Source: Ophiobolus disseminans
Taxonomy: Eukaryota; Ascomycota; Dothideomycetes; Pleosporales; Phaeosphaeriaceae
Length of the DNA: 64,000 nucleotides
Assembly: GCA_010093685.1 (NCBI GenBank)
Contig: MU006217.1
Coordinates: 1,595,644-1,659,643 of the forward strand
Direction of reading: 5' to 3'
Part shown: piece after piece, positions 30,839-41,601 of the stretch
How the letters are laid out: each line of letters opens with the position of its first letter
Numbering within the stretch: position 1 is the first letter of the stretch
Translations under genes and position numbers: made by a program
Notes under the pieces: generated by a model
Told to the model about the DNA's origin: nothing
Seen by the model: the letters and a program-made list of their open reading frames with translations, nothing else
Database searches by the model: none

Positions 30839-32041
30839 ATGGCACGTATGGCAGCATCACGCCGCGCGCAGAAACTCAAGAAGAGCGCAGTCGGACAACC
30901 ATCGGGCCCCACAGCAATTCCTCAACGCAGTTCTGCAAGCATTTTCGCTGAGTCCATGGTGCGTTGGAAAAGCTTCAGGCCGGAACAGAACAAACTCACT
31001 CCTCCACAACAGCTTATTAACTTCATCCTACGTCAAGTCAAAGACGAACCTTTCCTATGGATGGTCTGCCGCCGAGTCTCACGCGCCTTCCGTCGAGAAG
31101 TCGAGTACATGTTCCAGCAAACATGGCTCAAGGAGACAGTTCTCATGTATTTCGAGTTCGACTAGATTCGATCTCAGCACTTTCAATGCCAATTCACGCG
31201 CGTTTCAAAAAACGGCAACACGGCTTACTTCGCTGTGCGTGTAGCAAGGCCACTCGATATCGCCAGCGCAGCGGCGCCTCCCTGGCCTGTGACGTTCTCC
31301 GACTTTGAGAACTTCGTGCAATATTATGAAGATGAGCCAGGCTCCCAGTGGTGGGCGCAGGACCTAGGAGCAGTCACGAGAATCGGGCTAGGTATCAACG
31401 ATACGTACATCTCGGACGCGATAATTCCTTGTGTCGAGATCCACCAAGCAACAGGTGAGATATCGATAAATTGGAAGAAGCTGTTTACTAGCTGCTTCAA
31501 AGAGGAGTTTTTGCTGTCCACACTACAGGCCGAACAGGGTATACATACGCCATCTACTGCCCCATGGGATCTTGCGTATCCAATCGTACACCTGAAAAGG
31601 ATTGCCTGCGATCCAGAATCCAATGTCCAGAATCTACCCGACTATGCCATGCGCGTCGCCGTTCGCCAGCGCCGCGCTTTAGTATACGGCTGGTTCAGGC
31701 CTGACGACGAGCAAGAGAGCGAATACAAGGACGCAGTCAAAGGTGCAATCTCGCGCCTCCAGCGCTGCAGCGACTCGATACGTGTCAGCGAGTTGCTACA
31801 CGGACGACGTTTGAAGTCTGCAGAGGGGAGTGGGTGGATCTATTATGTCGAGGATCCGGAATTGCATGGCTGGAAGCAGTGGGGTTGGCGAAGGAACCGA
31901 TTTGCTGATGCGGATTGGTATAATCATGCTTGGGAAGATTCCAAGGATAGGGGCAGGACGACGTGGTCTGAACATGCGGTTGTTGTTGAGGCTGAGAGGA
32001 TGGCGAGGGCGTGGGAGAAGGGGCTAGATTGGCACATGTAG
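30839..32041 (+). pseudogene. F-box-like family gene, copy 2, with one in-frame stop
   Basis: One frame runs from the ATG at 30839 to the stop at 32041 and is broken only by TAG at 31163-31165, after codon 108. Before it: LINFILRQVKDEPFLWMVC and RAFRREVEYMFQQTW. After it the frame resumes at once with QCQFTRVSKNGNTAYFAVR and goes on for about 290 residues, including GEISINWKKLF and the closing GSGWIYYVEDPELHGWKQWG. The order matches copy 1. The reading through the stop looks fully coding, so a recent nonsense change is the simplest view. A 39-nt intron (31139-31177, donor GTTCTC, acceptor CTCAG) would remove the stop in phase but is shorter than any other intron here. Read-through is a further option. 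Confidence 0.65.
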
Positions 32042-32616
32042 AAAATGTCTGTAAAAGCTGGAAGTGTTGATATAGCGAAAATGCGGGAAAGCTGTTAGTC
32101 AATGCAATGGGATGCGGAAAGGTATTTCACAGGACGCTAGTGGTCAGCTAGTGACGTCGTAAACAGAGGACTAATTTCGAGCTAAACTTCCGAGTGTACA
32201 TCATGGCTAGCGCCTGCCTTTTATTTTCTCCTCCTATCGATCGTTTGTAAGGGTCCAACATAACCTTATCATATGTTGCAGTAATTAACATACAGAGTAC
32301 TCCCCAGACCCATGCAGTAATGGAGCCTTCAAGCGATGCATGATTACTGCAACACAGGTATAGATATAAATCGGGACAAATTCTAATGATAAGGTACACG
32401 ACATGTCGAGCGAGCGGCTTTATAGCTTCAGCCTGAGAGGTGTTGAGCCTTGCTTTGCCCCGCCCTCCTCATCTAGGCATCACTCCTGTTCAAAGCGAGC
32501 TGGCCCATCTAGAATTACACCACTACACTGGCAGTCTACAACTAGCTCGGAAAGAAAAAGCGTGAAAGAGCACCTGGCCGTATTCGATAAATGCACGGAG
32601 CGTCTCAATTTTACCT
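32042..32616. other. Intergenic region before the HET gene
   Basis: 575 bp, AT-rich in its middle. A 92-codon frame at 32403 overlaps the start of the HET gene in another frame and has no family features. Nothing else is seen. Confidence 0.45.
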
Positions 32617-34167
32617 ATGGGTACCTCGGCGCCCTTGCCCCAACTCGACACCATCGATTCACCCTCAGATTTCCAGCATAATCCCTTGAACCGCCAAGCA
32701 CCATCCATCCGGCTTGTACGCATTCGAGCAGCCTCATCACTTGATGCCACTATCCATTGCGATATTCGCCACGCGTCAACCACCAGCATATACATCTGCC
32801 TATCTTATGTCTGGGGCGAGATAGACCGCGGCCACTGGATCTTCCTCAACGGACGACGTTTCTGGATCCGCGAAAATCTCTGGCACTTTCTGCGCTCAGC
32901 CAGGCAGAAATTCCACATCCGTAGCGAATGGCTTTGGATCGACGCGCTCTGTATCGACCAGACCAACAACGATGAACGCACGCACCAAGTACAGCAGATG
33001 GGCCGGATATTCAGCAGCGCGGTCAAAGTAATTTCATGGCTCGGCATGAGCGACGAGATAGCAGAGTACTTTGAAGACCGCTCGAACCTCGATCTCGTCC
33101 ACTTCAAAGAATCTTGTCACGCGTATTGGAATCCCCGATCGCTGGATCCCAAACTCCGCTGTTTCTATGCGTGCGAGTACTGGAGCCGCGCGTGGATCAC
33201 ACAGGAATTTGCACTCGCTCGGCGAAATACTTTCATGGCTAGAGACGTGGAGGTGGACTGCGAACAGCTTGAGAAGACTTACGCGCGGGACTGGACTATG
33301 GTCGAGCGCGTTAATTTTGAAATGTCGTTTGGGCTCCGCGGCAGAAGCTTGATCTATCTCTTGGACAGATATCACTACAAGAAAAGCCAAATCCCACGCG
33401 ATCGCGTATTCTCACTTCTCGCGCTGTGCGGCGAGGGCTCTGACCTCAAAGCCGACTACGGACTCCCGCATGTAGATCTAGCACGAGACATTCTGCAGAG
33501 CTGCAAGGAGTCCATGTGTCTCTGCTCCACACGCATGGTGCAAGATGTATTAAATCTCACGCCAGACTTCCGTAAACAATGGAAGCCCGAATATTCGTAC
33601 GCTCCCAACACTCCAAGTACGAGAGCGGAGGAAGACGGGTCCCCTCGCCATGTCCAGAACACTCACACCACTTCTCCACAACTATCAAAGTCAGCCTCGT
33701 CACCACACTCTAGAATATTCGCACATATAACCCTACCAACCGTCCCATCCACAACGCCCAAATGGCAGTCATCACCCAGCATCGCGCTCGCCCGCTCCCT
33801 CAACACCAAGGGCCGGCACTACATGTCCGCCACGCTTGATCTCAGCCACGTATGCGACCGCTGTTCCGGGTGTATCACTTTCACAGTCGATTCCGCAACG
33901 AGATACACATCCTACCAGTACATCAAGCAGCATTCCTCCAGCGCCATCTTTGCGCCGAGAGCGCACTATCTCGCGTTTGCATGCAGCATCAACCTCTCAG
34001 CGGACAATAGGACGTGTGAGATAGGCTTGAGCTTAGATGTACTGTTTGGTATTGCGGCGGTTATGAATCTGAGCAAGGCCGCGGGGTGTTGTCGCGTTAT
34101 AGATGAGCAAGGCTCGCCGCGCACGAAGGCGGCGAGGCAACGTGTACTACGGCCCTGTAAAGGTTGA
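32617..34167 (+). CDS. HET domain (heterokaryon incompatibility) protein
   Basis: Single exon, 516 residues. The HET domain covers residues about 60-205 with its three marks: ICLSYVWGE, WLWIDALCIDQTNNDE and YWSRAWITQEFALAR. The C-terminal half is variable, with a Ser/Thr/Pro-rich linker near residues 340-390 and a Cys-containing part (HVCDRCSGC) near 410. HET domains drive cell death when fungi of unlike genotype fuse; most genomes carry dozens and only a few are proven incompatibility genes. There is no NACHT or repeat region. The last 38 codons (VMNLSKAAGCCRVIDEQGSP onward) are repeated, still open, just after the stop. Start choice: the first ATG in frame before the conserved PLNRQAPSIRLVRI lead. 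Confidence 0.87.
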   Translation: MGTSAPLPQLDTIDSPSDFQHNPLNRQAPSIRLVRIRAASSLDATIHCDIRHASTTSIYICLSYVWGEIDRGHWIFLNGRRFWIRENLWHFLRSARQKFHIRSEWLWIDALCIDQTNNDERTHQVQQMGRIFSSAVKVISWLGMSDEIAEYFEDRSNLDLVHFKESCHAYWNPRSLDPKLRCFYACEYWSRAWITQEFALARRNTFMARDVEVDCEQLEKTYARDWTMVERVNFEMSFGLRGRSLIYLLDRYHYKKSQIPRDRVFSLLALCGEGSDLKADYGLPHVDLARDILQSCKESMCLCSTRMVQDVLNLTPDFRKQWKPEYSYAPNTPSTRAEEDGSPRHVQNTHTTSPQLSKSASSPHSRIFAHITLPTVPSTTPKWQSSPSIALARSLNTKGRHYMSATLDLSHVCDRCSGCITFTVDSATRYTSYQYIKQHSSSAIFAPRAHYLAFACSINLSADNRTCEIGLSLDVLFGIAAVMNLSKAAGCCRVIDEQGSPRTKAARQRVLRPCKG

Positions 34168-34168
34168 T
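34041..34168 (+). repeat. Tandem duplication, copy A (3' end of HET gene)
   Basis: This segment, which includes the last codons and stop of the HET gene, recurs 152 bp downstream at 34193-34320. Common parts include TTGCGGCGG, GAGCAAGG and CGTGTACTACGGCC, with scattered substitutions and no frame-breaking change. Confidence 0.8.
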
Positions 34169-34192
34169 ACAAGCACAAAGATATAGTCTCAA

Positions 34193-34320
34193 ACTGTTCA
34201 GCGTTGCGGCGGATATGAAATTGAGCAAGGCATCCGGTTGCTGTCACGTTATAGGCGAGCAAGGAGCACCGCGCCCAAAGGTGGCGAGGCAGCGTGTACT
34301 ACGGCCTTGTGCGGATTAAT
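34193..34320 (+). repeat. Tandem duplication, copy B (after the HET stop)
   Basis: Diverged copy of 34041-34168, offset 152 bp. It still encodes an open stretch of about 37 codons (KLSKASGCCHVIGEQGAPRP and on) ending in its own stop TAA at 34317-34319. Differences include changes that keep the protein similar, so it may once have been translated as an alternative end. Confidence 0.8.
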
Positions 34321-34771
34321 ATGTTACGCACAAGTACAGTACGCTGATAATTGCAACGTGAAATATCCCACTCACGTCGTATCGTCACATATCTTCATAG
34401 AAGCGCAACGCCATAATCCCAAATGGTATATGCATTTCATTTCATTCAAATGCACACACACACCCACACCCTATACTCCACCCATCCCTTCCCCTCCCAT
34501 CGTCCCTCGTAAGCACATGAAGTCATGACCCTTACTAGCGACGTCACCCCAGAAAACGCCCTATGCTAGACGAAAAAAGATATACGCTAAGTGTGTTACC
34601 CCCAGTCCAAAGACCTTTTCTTCATGCACTGCCCTTCAATTACACCATGCTGGTGTGTGGAAAGTGCGACTTCCTTCTCCTTCCTGCCATGCCGTTGCAA
34701 AAAGAACGCTTCGCATGCCCGCTCAAATATTTATTCATCAGAGATATACACACGCCGGGGGAAATGTCCGC
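34321..34771. other. Intergenic region, no gene seen
   Basis: 450 bp. It includes a CA- and C-rich stretch at about 34450-34505. No coding frame of note. Confidence 0.5.
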
Positions 34772-37700
34772 CTAGAAAATTTCCGAGTCGAGACTGCTGC
34801 GGTAGGATTGGAGAGATTCTTGATCATCTGTAAAGTCATTAGCCTCATCATCGCAGTTTTTTTTACTAGTGGTCAGTGACGTACCAGCAATAGGCTTCCT
34901 CCTGACAACCGTATCCGAATGCTGCAGTCCGTTCTGACCGCTCGGGCTCCTGCTGCCCATGGGCCTGGGACCCGTGATCTTGCGCTGCGGGCTGTTCATT
35001 GAGCTGGCGCTCAGGTGCTGAGAGCTTGGACGGGGTGAGGGTGTGGGCGTTTCACGCATCTGATGTAGCATGTTAGCTTTTATCTCACGAGATGAAATTT
35101 ATGATGCAACTTACGCGATGCCCTCTCTCCGTCTCAAGTGAATACCTGACCTCTGCAATAGGTGCAAGAGGAGTCAAAGCACCCTGGCTGCCAAACTCGT
35201 TTGGCGAGCTGTACATTTGCCTTGTTTGGCCGTAGCCTGCAAGCGGCAGCTGCGGTGGGATGAGAGGACCATCATCCGCAATCTTGGGTGGCCGTGGCGG
35301 ACCTTGTTGTTGCTCGGATGCCGAGTGCTGGCTGTAACCACCATCGGATGAGATTGGCGACAAATTGCCTGCGCCCTGAGGAGCGCTGCCCTGAGAGAGG
35401 CGGTTACGAGCCAAAGCGGGCATACTACCCCACTGGTCGTAATCTGGGGATGAGAGCGGCTCATATATCTGTGCCTGCGTCTCGAGGTGGTTCTGGTGAC
35501 GACCAGTTGGGCCAGCGCGGGGCTGGGGATGCTGCAAGTTCAGCGAGTTGCGATGGGCTTGGTACTTGGGATCTTCCATCTCGTATTGTAGCTCATCTTC
35601 CGGAATTAGTGGAGACGGCGATCGAGCTGAACGGGCTGAACGGATCGAGGACCGATCGTCTTTCGCCAGCGACGTGTTGGATCGAAGTCTGTCATCATCC
35701 TGCATGCCGTATGGCTCATCATCATAGTACTCTAGGCTCTGTCGTGAACTAGACCTAGAGTGTGCAGAGTATGGTCGCTTTTCGCTTGAGCCACTGTTGC
35801 GCGGAAGGGTCTCAGGAACAGTAGACGACGTCGTCTTGGACCAACGTGAGATCTTGGGAATGCCGAAGATGGACGATGAGTTCGACTTGTGTTTGCGTTT
35901 CGGTGTGTTCTCCTGGCTTTGCGGATCACGGATTGCCCTCGAAACTTGTGGTGGTGTTTCTTGTGATAGCTTTCGCTCGTGGAACGCCTCCTGAGTCGGC
36001 GTGGTCATACGCTCCGTGTTCTCGTACGCACGCTCACGCTCATCGTACTCTTCATCCGATACCTCCTGCACTGTGCTGACGCGGTTTGTCGCCGGGACGT
36101 CGTAGCCCGAGTGTAGATCCTGTATGCGGCGCGCAGAAGAAGGGTTCGACAGATATCCAGACTGGTTGGGAGACGAGGCAGTATTGGCGCGACCTTCTGG
36201 CTCATAACCAGCGTCTCCGCTTGCTCGTAGATTCTCGTAAGATGTCAGGCTGTTCGACCGTGCTTGTTGATCCAACGACAGCTGGTTAACATGCTTCAAA
36301 CCCTCTACCTCGTCGAGCAGTTGCATCAGCATGTCTTCAATATGCTTCATGTCGCCACCACCCTTCATGCTCAAACCCTTGAGGGCACGCTTGAACACGC
36401 TCTTCTTCTTCGTCTCAATATCCATGTCTTCCGACGAAGAGCGATTGGCACGCGGTGAGCTCATCGGCTGTGGCCGGGGGCCGCCTAGGATTCGCTGTTC
36501 AGCCAAGCCGACTCTCTTGTCTGTGGTGCCCATGATCATGTTGTCTTGCACCTTGATGAACTGCTTCAGATCTTCCAACTGATTGCGCGTCTCAGCCGCG
36601 CTTCTAACTAGGGTGACCAGGATCTCAGTGTCGCGAGCATTGCGCTGTGCGTCGCGTACGGTCAGGTGGTCCATGAGAGCGACAATGTCCTTGGATTGAA
36701 TGCGGTCGACGCCCTTGCCTGTTGCAGAGTCATAGAGCGGTGAGTCTATGCCATGCGAGTTGCCGCTTGCTTGGCGATTGTGATTGGTATCAAACATACC
36801 CGCACCGCCGATGCTGGTATCGTCGAAATCCTCACCGTGCCTGTCGTCGTCGAGCCCCCGAGTGTAATTACGGTTCTGAGGCGTGTAGGCTTCACGTGCG
36901 TTAGCCGACTGGTAACCTTCGTCCCTCCAGGCTGCTTGGCCTGACAAGGGAGTGCGGTTGCTCTGGGCATAGCCTGGCTGCTCGTATTGAGTCTCACCTG
37001 CATATTCTTGATCGTAGTCGTCATCTACAGAGGCCTGACGCCGTGAATCATAGCTGAGTGGACTTTGGTTGTTCAAATGGTGAGCAGCGGCAGCTGCGAT
37101 GGCAGCAGCTCCGGCACCAGCACCAAGAGCACCTCCTTTGCTGAAGGACGTCGGTGTGCGCTCACGCTCTTCTTGCCGGCTCAATAGGTCGTCAGTCTGA
37201 TCGTGATATCCGTCTACTCCGCCGAGCGGTCCTTGGATGATGGAAGGGTTCGTGTCGACTTCGGACTCGTTGTCACTTATGCCATATCCAATCTCGGGCA
37301 TCATATGATCGTCCGTGGGGAATGCACTGTGATGCATCTGCGGCTGCTGTTCGAACGACTTCCGATCCTCGAATGATCTCCGGTCGTTGAACGATCGTCG
37401 TGAGTCGAATGACTGCCGTTCATCAATGGATTGAGCGACACTCTGCCTGGGAGAGTTGTCGCCATGCAACTGGTGAGCGAGTACCTCGGCCTTTTCTCTT
37501 ATGGTGGCCCATCGTTGACCACTAGGAACTTCATCCGCTTGAAGAATGTTCTTTGCGGAGGGGCTTGGGCTAACTTGCGACAGTCGGCTCTTCTTGACTG
37601 GGCTTGACACGACTGATGATCGAACACTGATGTTGGACGGATCGTGCAATGAGGCAACAGCGGACTCGACAGCAAGCGGCGTGTGCACATACTCTGGAGT

Positions 37701-40184
37701 GACACCAACCTTTCGAACATCCTCGAAATTCACCTTCTCTTCAAGGTCTAGGTACTGGCCCTCCGCGCTGTCGTCGGTGTAGTTGGTCATGCGCTTGTAG
37801 TTGATGCTGGGAGACGCTTGGGAGCTTTCCTCCAGCTCTCTCCGGTAGATCTCATTCTGCTCATGGTTCTTCTCGAAGAAGTCTTCCGCGTCCCTGGGAG
37901 TGTCTACCTCGCCAAGAACCGATCGCTTGCTTTCCAGTGTGATGCCCTGTGGTCGCTTGCGAGTTCGCGCCGCCTTCGTACTGGCTGTTGACTCTAGCGA
38001 CCCAATGGACAAGTTCGACTGTTGTCGCTCTACCGGCTGACCAAGTGATGATATGGATGCGCCGCTGTGGTACGACCGCAGATAGCGAGGCGACCCAGTA
38101 GCGGTGACTTCCTGGCGATAGCTTGCCTCACTCTGGATTGGACTAACTCCGCGATTCGGTGGCTCCTCTTCCGCAAGCTCATATTGGGACGCTTGTGGAT
38201 TAGAACGCTCGATAGCGCGAGCCTTGGCAGCTGCCGCCGCTTGCTGGGCTGCTGAAGTTGAAGTTTCTTCTCTCCTTGAAAAGTAGCTGCGGTCGCTCTT
38301 GGGCGTGATGGTGCGTATGTCACCCACTGAGCGATTGCTGTGCGCAGTGCCAATGGTCTTTTGTAGCGCATTGGGTGTCCGTGTGGGTGTCCGTGGTGCA
38401 GGAGAGAGAATGCCGCGGGGTACATCGTGCAGTGGTGTCTCAATGCCCAAGCTTCTGTCGAGGCCTGTATTAGTGGAGGACCGTGAGTCTCTTGACTCAG
38501 GTCTCTTGTTTGTCTCCGTCTCAGCCGACAAAATGGAGTCTCGGGTCATTTCGGAGCCAATGAGTTCGCTGTGGTTGAACGGTAGAGGCGGAACAGGAAC
38601 ATGCTCCTTGACGTAGACGTCTTCTACGCTTTCTGAAATGCTGGCTGATCGACTTCGACTGCTTCGCGAAGAGTGGCGTTTCCTGTGCTTCCGCTCTTCC
38701 TCCTTTTCTTCGCGCGACGTATGTGACTTTAGTGCAGCTGCTGTCAGGCCAGCTCCGGCCAATCCAGCCAGTGCCGCATCTCTTACGGAGGTGGTGCTCG
38801 ACTTGTCCTTGCTCTTTTTCCGGTGTGTCTTCTCGCGAGTTGTAGACTCAGCATAGCTACGGTCAGATGTGGAACCTCGGCTGGAACGTCGCTCTTTGCG
38901 GATAGAGTCACCAGAAAGGACAACGCCCGGATCGTCACCGTGGCGGTTCAGCACCACCTTGGGTTTGCCGGTCTGGAGTTTGGGAGCACTTGAAGACTTG
39001 GACATGCGCCGTCTTGAGGGCTCCCGCGAACTGGTTGTGGATTCAACATCGTACGATGTGCCGCTGTCTCGGATGTTTTCGCGAGACATGCGCTCAAACT
39101 TGTCTTTGTTGCGCGAAGTGCGATTCTCCTCTTTGAGTGCGTTCAGCTCAGGCAGGATGAGACGCTTGATCGCATCTTCGACGGTCGCAAGCAGCTTCGG
39201 GTTGTTGATCGAAGACGAAGTGCCCGAGACGCCAGACCGCGCTGAATGCGACATGCCAGATCTGCGGTCCGCGTTGGAGGACAGCAGGCTCGACTCTGTG
39301 CCGCTGACTTCCTCGACGTCCTTGCTTCTCCGGCGGTGTGATTTGCGGGGCGATGTGAGCTCTTCCTTGGTGATCTTCTTGGTCGACTTTGACGACGAGG
39401 CGTCGGCTCCTTGCTGCTGTTGCAGCTTCTCCATGACGCGCTGTGTGATGCGATCCTTGCTCAGGCTTCTGCTGCGCTGGTGCTTCGGGGCCTTCAAGGT
39501 GTCCTGCTCCAAGGCCATGGATTCGTGGATGTCTTCTCGCTCTAAGCTCCTGCTCCTGCGCCGACCGGGAGGTCTGATCTGTGGTGGTCCGCCGAGCATG
39601 CTGTCTGGGGGCATCGACGAGATGTCCGAGGCCATGAGGTTAAACTGCTGGTCGTTGCTGGAGACGTCGCTCGTGTTCTGCAGCACCTCTATCTCTACGG
39701 GCGGCAGAGACGAAAAGTTGGAGAGCTCCGAGAAAGTCTCGCTGGTGCGGGTGTCGATGATCTCGTCGCGGGGCTTGCTGCCGAGCGAGATGCGGCGGGT
39801 GTACGAGGGCTTGCGCGGGTTCCGGCTGGTCTGGGTGATTTGGACGTGGTCGCTGGCGGAGGTGCTCTTGCTCTTCCGCGAGGACGGGGTGACCCTCACA
39901 CGGACGCTGGGGCGCGAGCGGGTCTTGCCCTCAGTCTTGCCGGCCTCAAAGTACTCGATGAGCAGCGACGTCTGCGAGGGGAACTTCTTGTGCAGGGTGC
40001 CCTGGGGCTTGGTGGTGTTGATGGTGATCGGGGTGCCGTCTTCGGGGACCGAGTAGGACGTCTTGTCGGTGCGCGTAGAGACGTTGGTTTCGACGTCAGT
40101 ACGGAGGAAGGTGTCGTCTGCGGAGTCGAGGGTCGAGGGTTCTGTGGGTGCAGGAAGGGGAGGTCGTTTGGTGTCCAGACCCAT
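34772..40184 (-). CDS. Very large disordered Ser/Arg-rich protein
   Basis: Three exons, 40184-35115, 35059-34885 and 34827-34772, giving 1766 residues. Almost all of it is low complexity: rich in Ser, Arg, Glu and Gln, with many RS and SR pairs. Features seen: a conserved-looking lead (SQTSLLIEYFEAGK, then RPSVRVRVTPSSRKS) at about residues 70-105; two small Ala/Gly hydrophobic stretches (LAGLAGAGLTAAAL near 480 and GALGAGAGAAAIAAAAAHH near 1020); a short repeat of Ser-Phe-acidic-Arg units (SFDSRRSFNDRRSFEDRKSF) near 925; and a helical part near 1270 (HIEDMLMQLLDEVEGLKHV). I recognise no enzyme domain. A scaffold, cytoskeletal or cell-end role would fit but is a guess. The second intron (34828-34884, 57 nt) is in frame and stop-free, so retention would add 19 residues. 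Confidence 0.82.
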
Positions 40185-41601
40185 TGTCGAATCCAGAAGA
40201 ATTCTAGAAGGCGGCGGAGGGGACCGACATGGGCGCGGGTGGTGGTCGCAATGTCAGGCAGCGAGCGTGGTGAGGCGCCGTCTTCTGGGGCATGGGCGAG
40301 GTGCGCCGCACTGCGACGTGTGGTGAGGGCCGGCGACTCGAAGCGAGAGCTGAGGTGCAACGGCGTATTAGCAGCCGCGGCGGCAGCAGAGTGAGGGCAT
40401 ACACGGCAGCGGCAGGGGAGGTACGTACCGAGGCCGGGGACAGGCACAGGCACAACTGCAAGGGGACTGCGTGCTAACAATGGCTCGTGGGAGGAGGTGG
40501 AGAGTCGCTCCAGGTGTCGTGGTGGAGAGCGAGGAGCCAGGCCAGGTTCCCGTCCTAGCGTCGCTCTAACTTTCTTGCTTATTGGTGACGCCCAACTGCT
40601 CACAGCCTCATCACCATGAAACCAGAATGCGTGCAGGCAGGCCGTGGGCGCTACACATGTGCCCGGCCTCGTCTTGCGACTTGGTGACTTTGCTGGTCAT
40701 CCCAGCCACCTCGTGCTGCACCACCAACAGCGTCCTCAGGAGCTGCAGCAGAAGACCCGCTGTGCAGCCCGTTTGCAGCCCCCGCCAGCGAATGCGACGA
40801 GATGCCGATGCGTGTCCCATGGCTGGTGGCTGGTCGCACCTGCTCTATCCATCCCAGCCTCGATCCTACACGGACTAGCTAGCCATCACTCGAACTGGTC
40901 CCTACTGACAGAATGGCTTCACCAAACACCCACATGACAATGGATTAAATTTGCACACCGCCATCTCAGCTCGACTTCCTCGTCGTCATGCAAATTCTAC
41001 ACTAATCCTTAGTCTACGTTTCCAGGGTGATGCTGCCGAGCGCCCGGCCGACGGTTGCTGCCGCCATGGTCGTTCCGTCTCGCCCGCGCCCATTGGCCGC
41101 AAGCTTGCCAGCGCATCGTCCACTCAACCACCTCCGCTGCCCTCTGCAGTGCGGGTGTAGGGCTGCGTGCGGGAAGACCTGTCGAATCATACTGTCTAGG
41201 CGAGGAGTAGGTTCTGCCGAGGATTTAGATGCGATGAACTGGCATTTCTGCACAGTGCGACACGGCTGTGTGAGTGGTCGGGTGCTACAAGTCGAGGCTG
41301 CTTCTTCACCGGTGTCGTGTCAGCCGCCACACTTGCACCCTACGGAGAATTCACGCGAGTCTTCAAACGGCAGCGAAATTTCAATGTGTATCCATCGCAC
41401 ATGCGGATAAACTGTACGACTTCATATCTACTCGGGCAATCAAATGAAATCATGTGACCTTGATTATTCCGCCATATGAACAACTACATAGGATTTTGTA
41501 TACACCTCCAGAACGACCAAGAGACTTCATTTCATTCAATCGCCCTGTAGTAGTTTTGATTACGCCATACACCTGCAAATGCTCAGTGGCTACACCACCA
41601 C
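40185..41601. other. Intergenic region, no gene seen
   Basis: 1.4 kb upstream of the large disordered protein. GC-rich first half with many overlapping frames in several registers, none with a motif or consistent extension. It likely contains a long 5' leader for the gene on its left. Confidence 0.5.

Noticed and set aside
31147..31248. 102-nt intron in F-box-like copy 2 that would remove the stop
   Set aside because: It would also remove clearly coding sequence (RVSKNGNTAYFAVR) shared in pattern with the family.
32403..32681. 92-codon frame before the HET gene as its first exon
   Set aside because: Different frame, no suitable splice pair, and no HET-like sequence.
38869..40056. 395-codon plus-strand frame opposite the large disordered protein
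   Set aside because: Antisense mirror of Ser/Arg-rich codons; no start context or motif.
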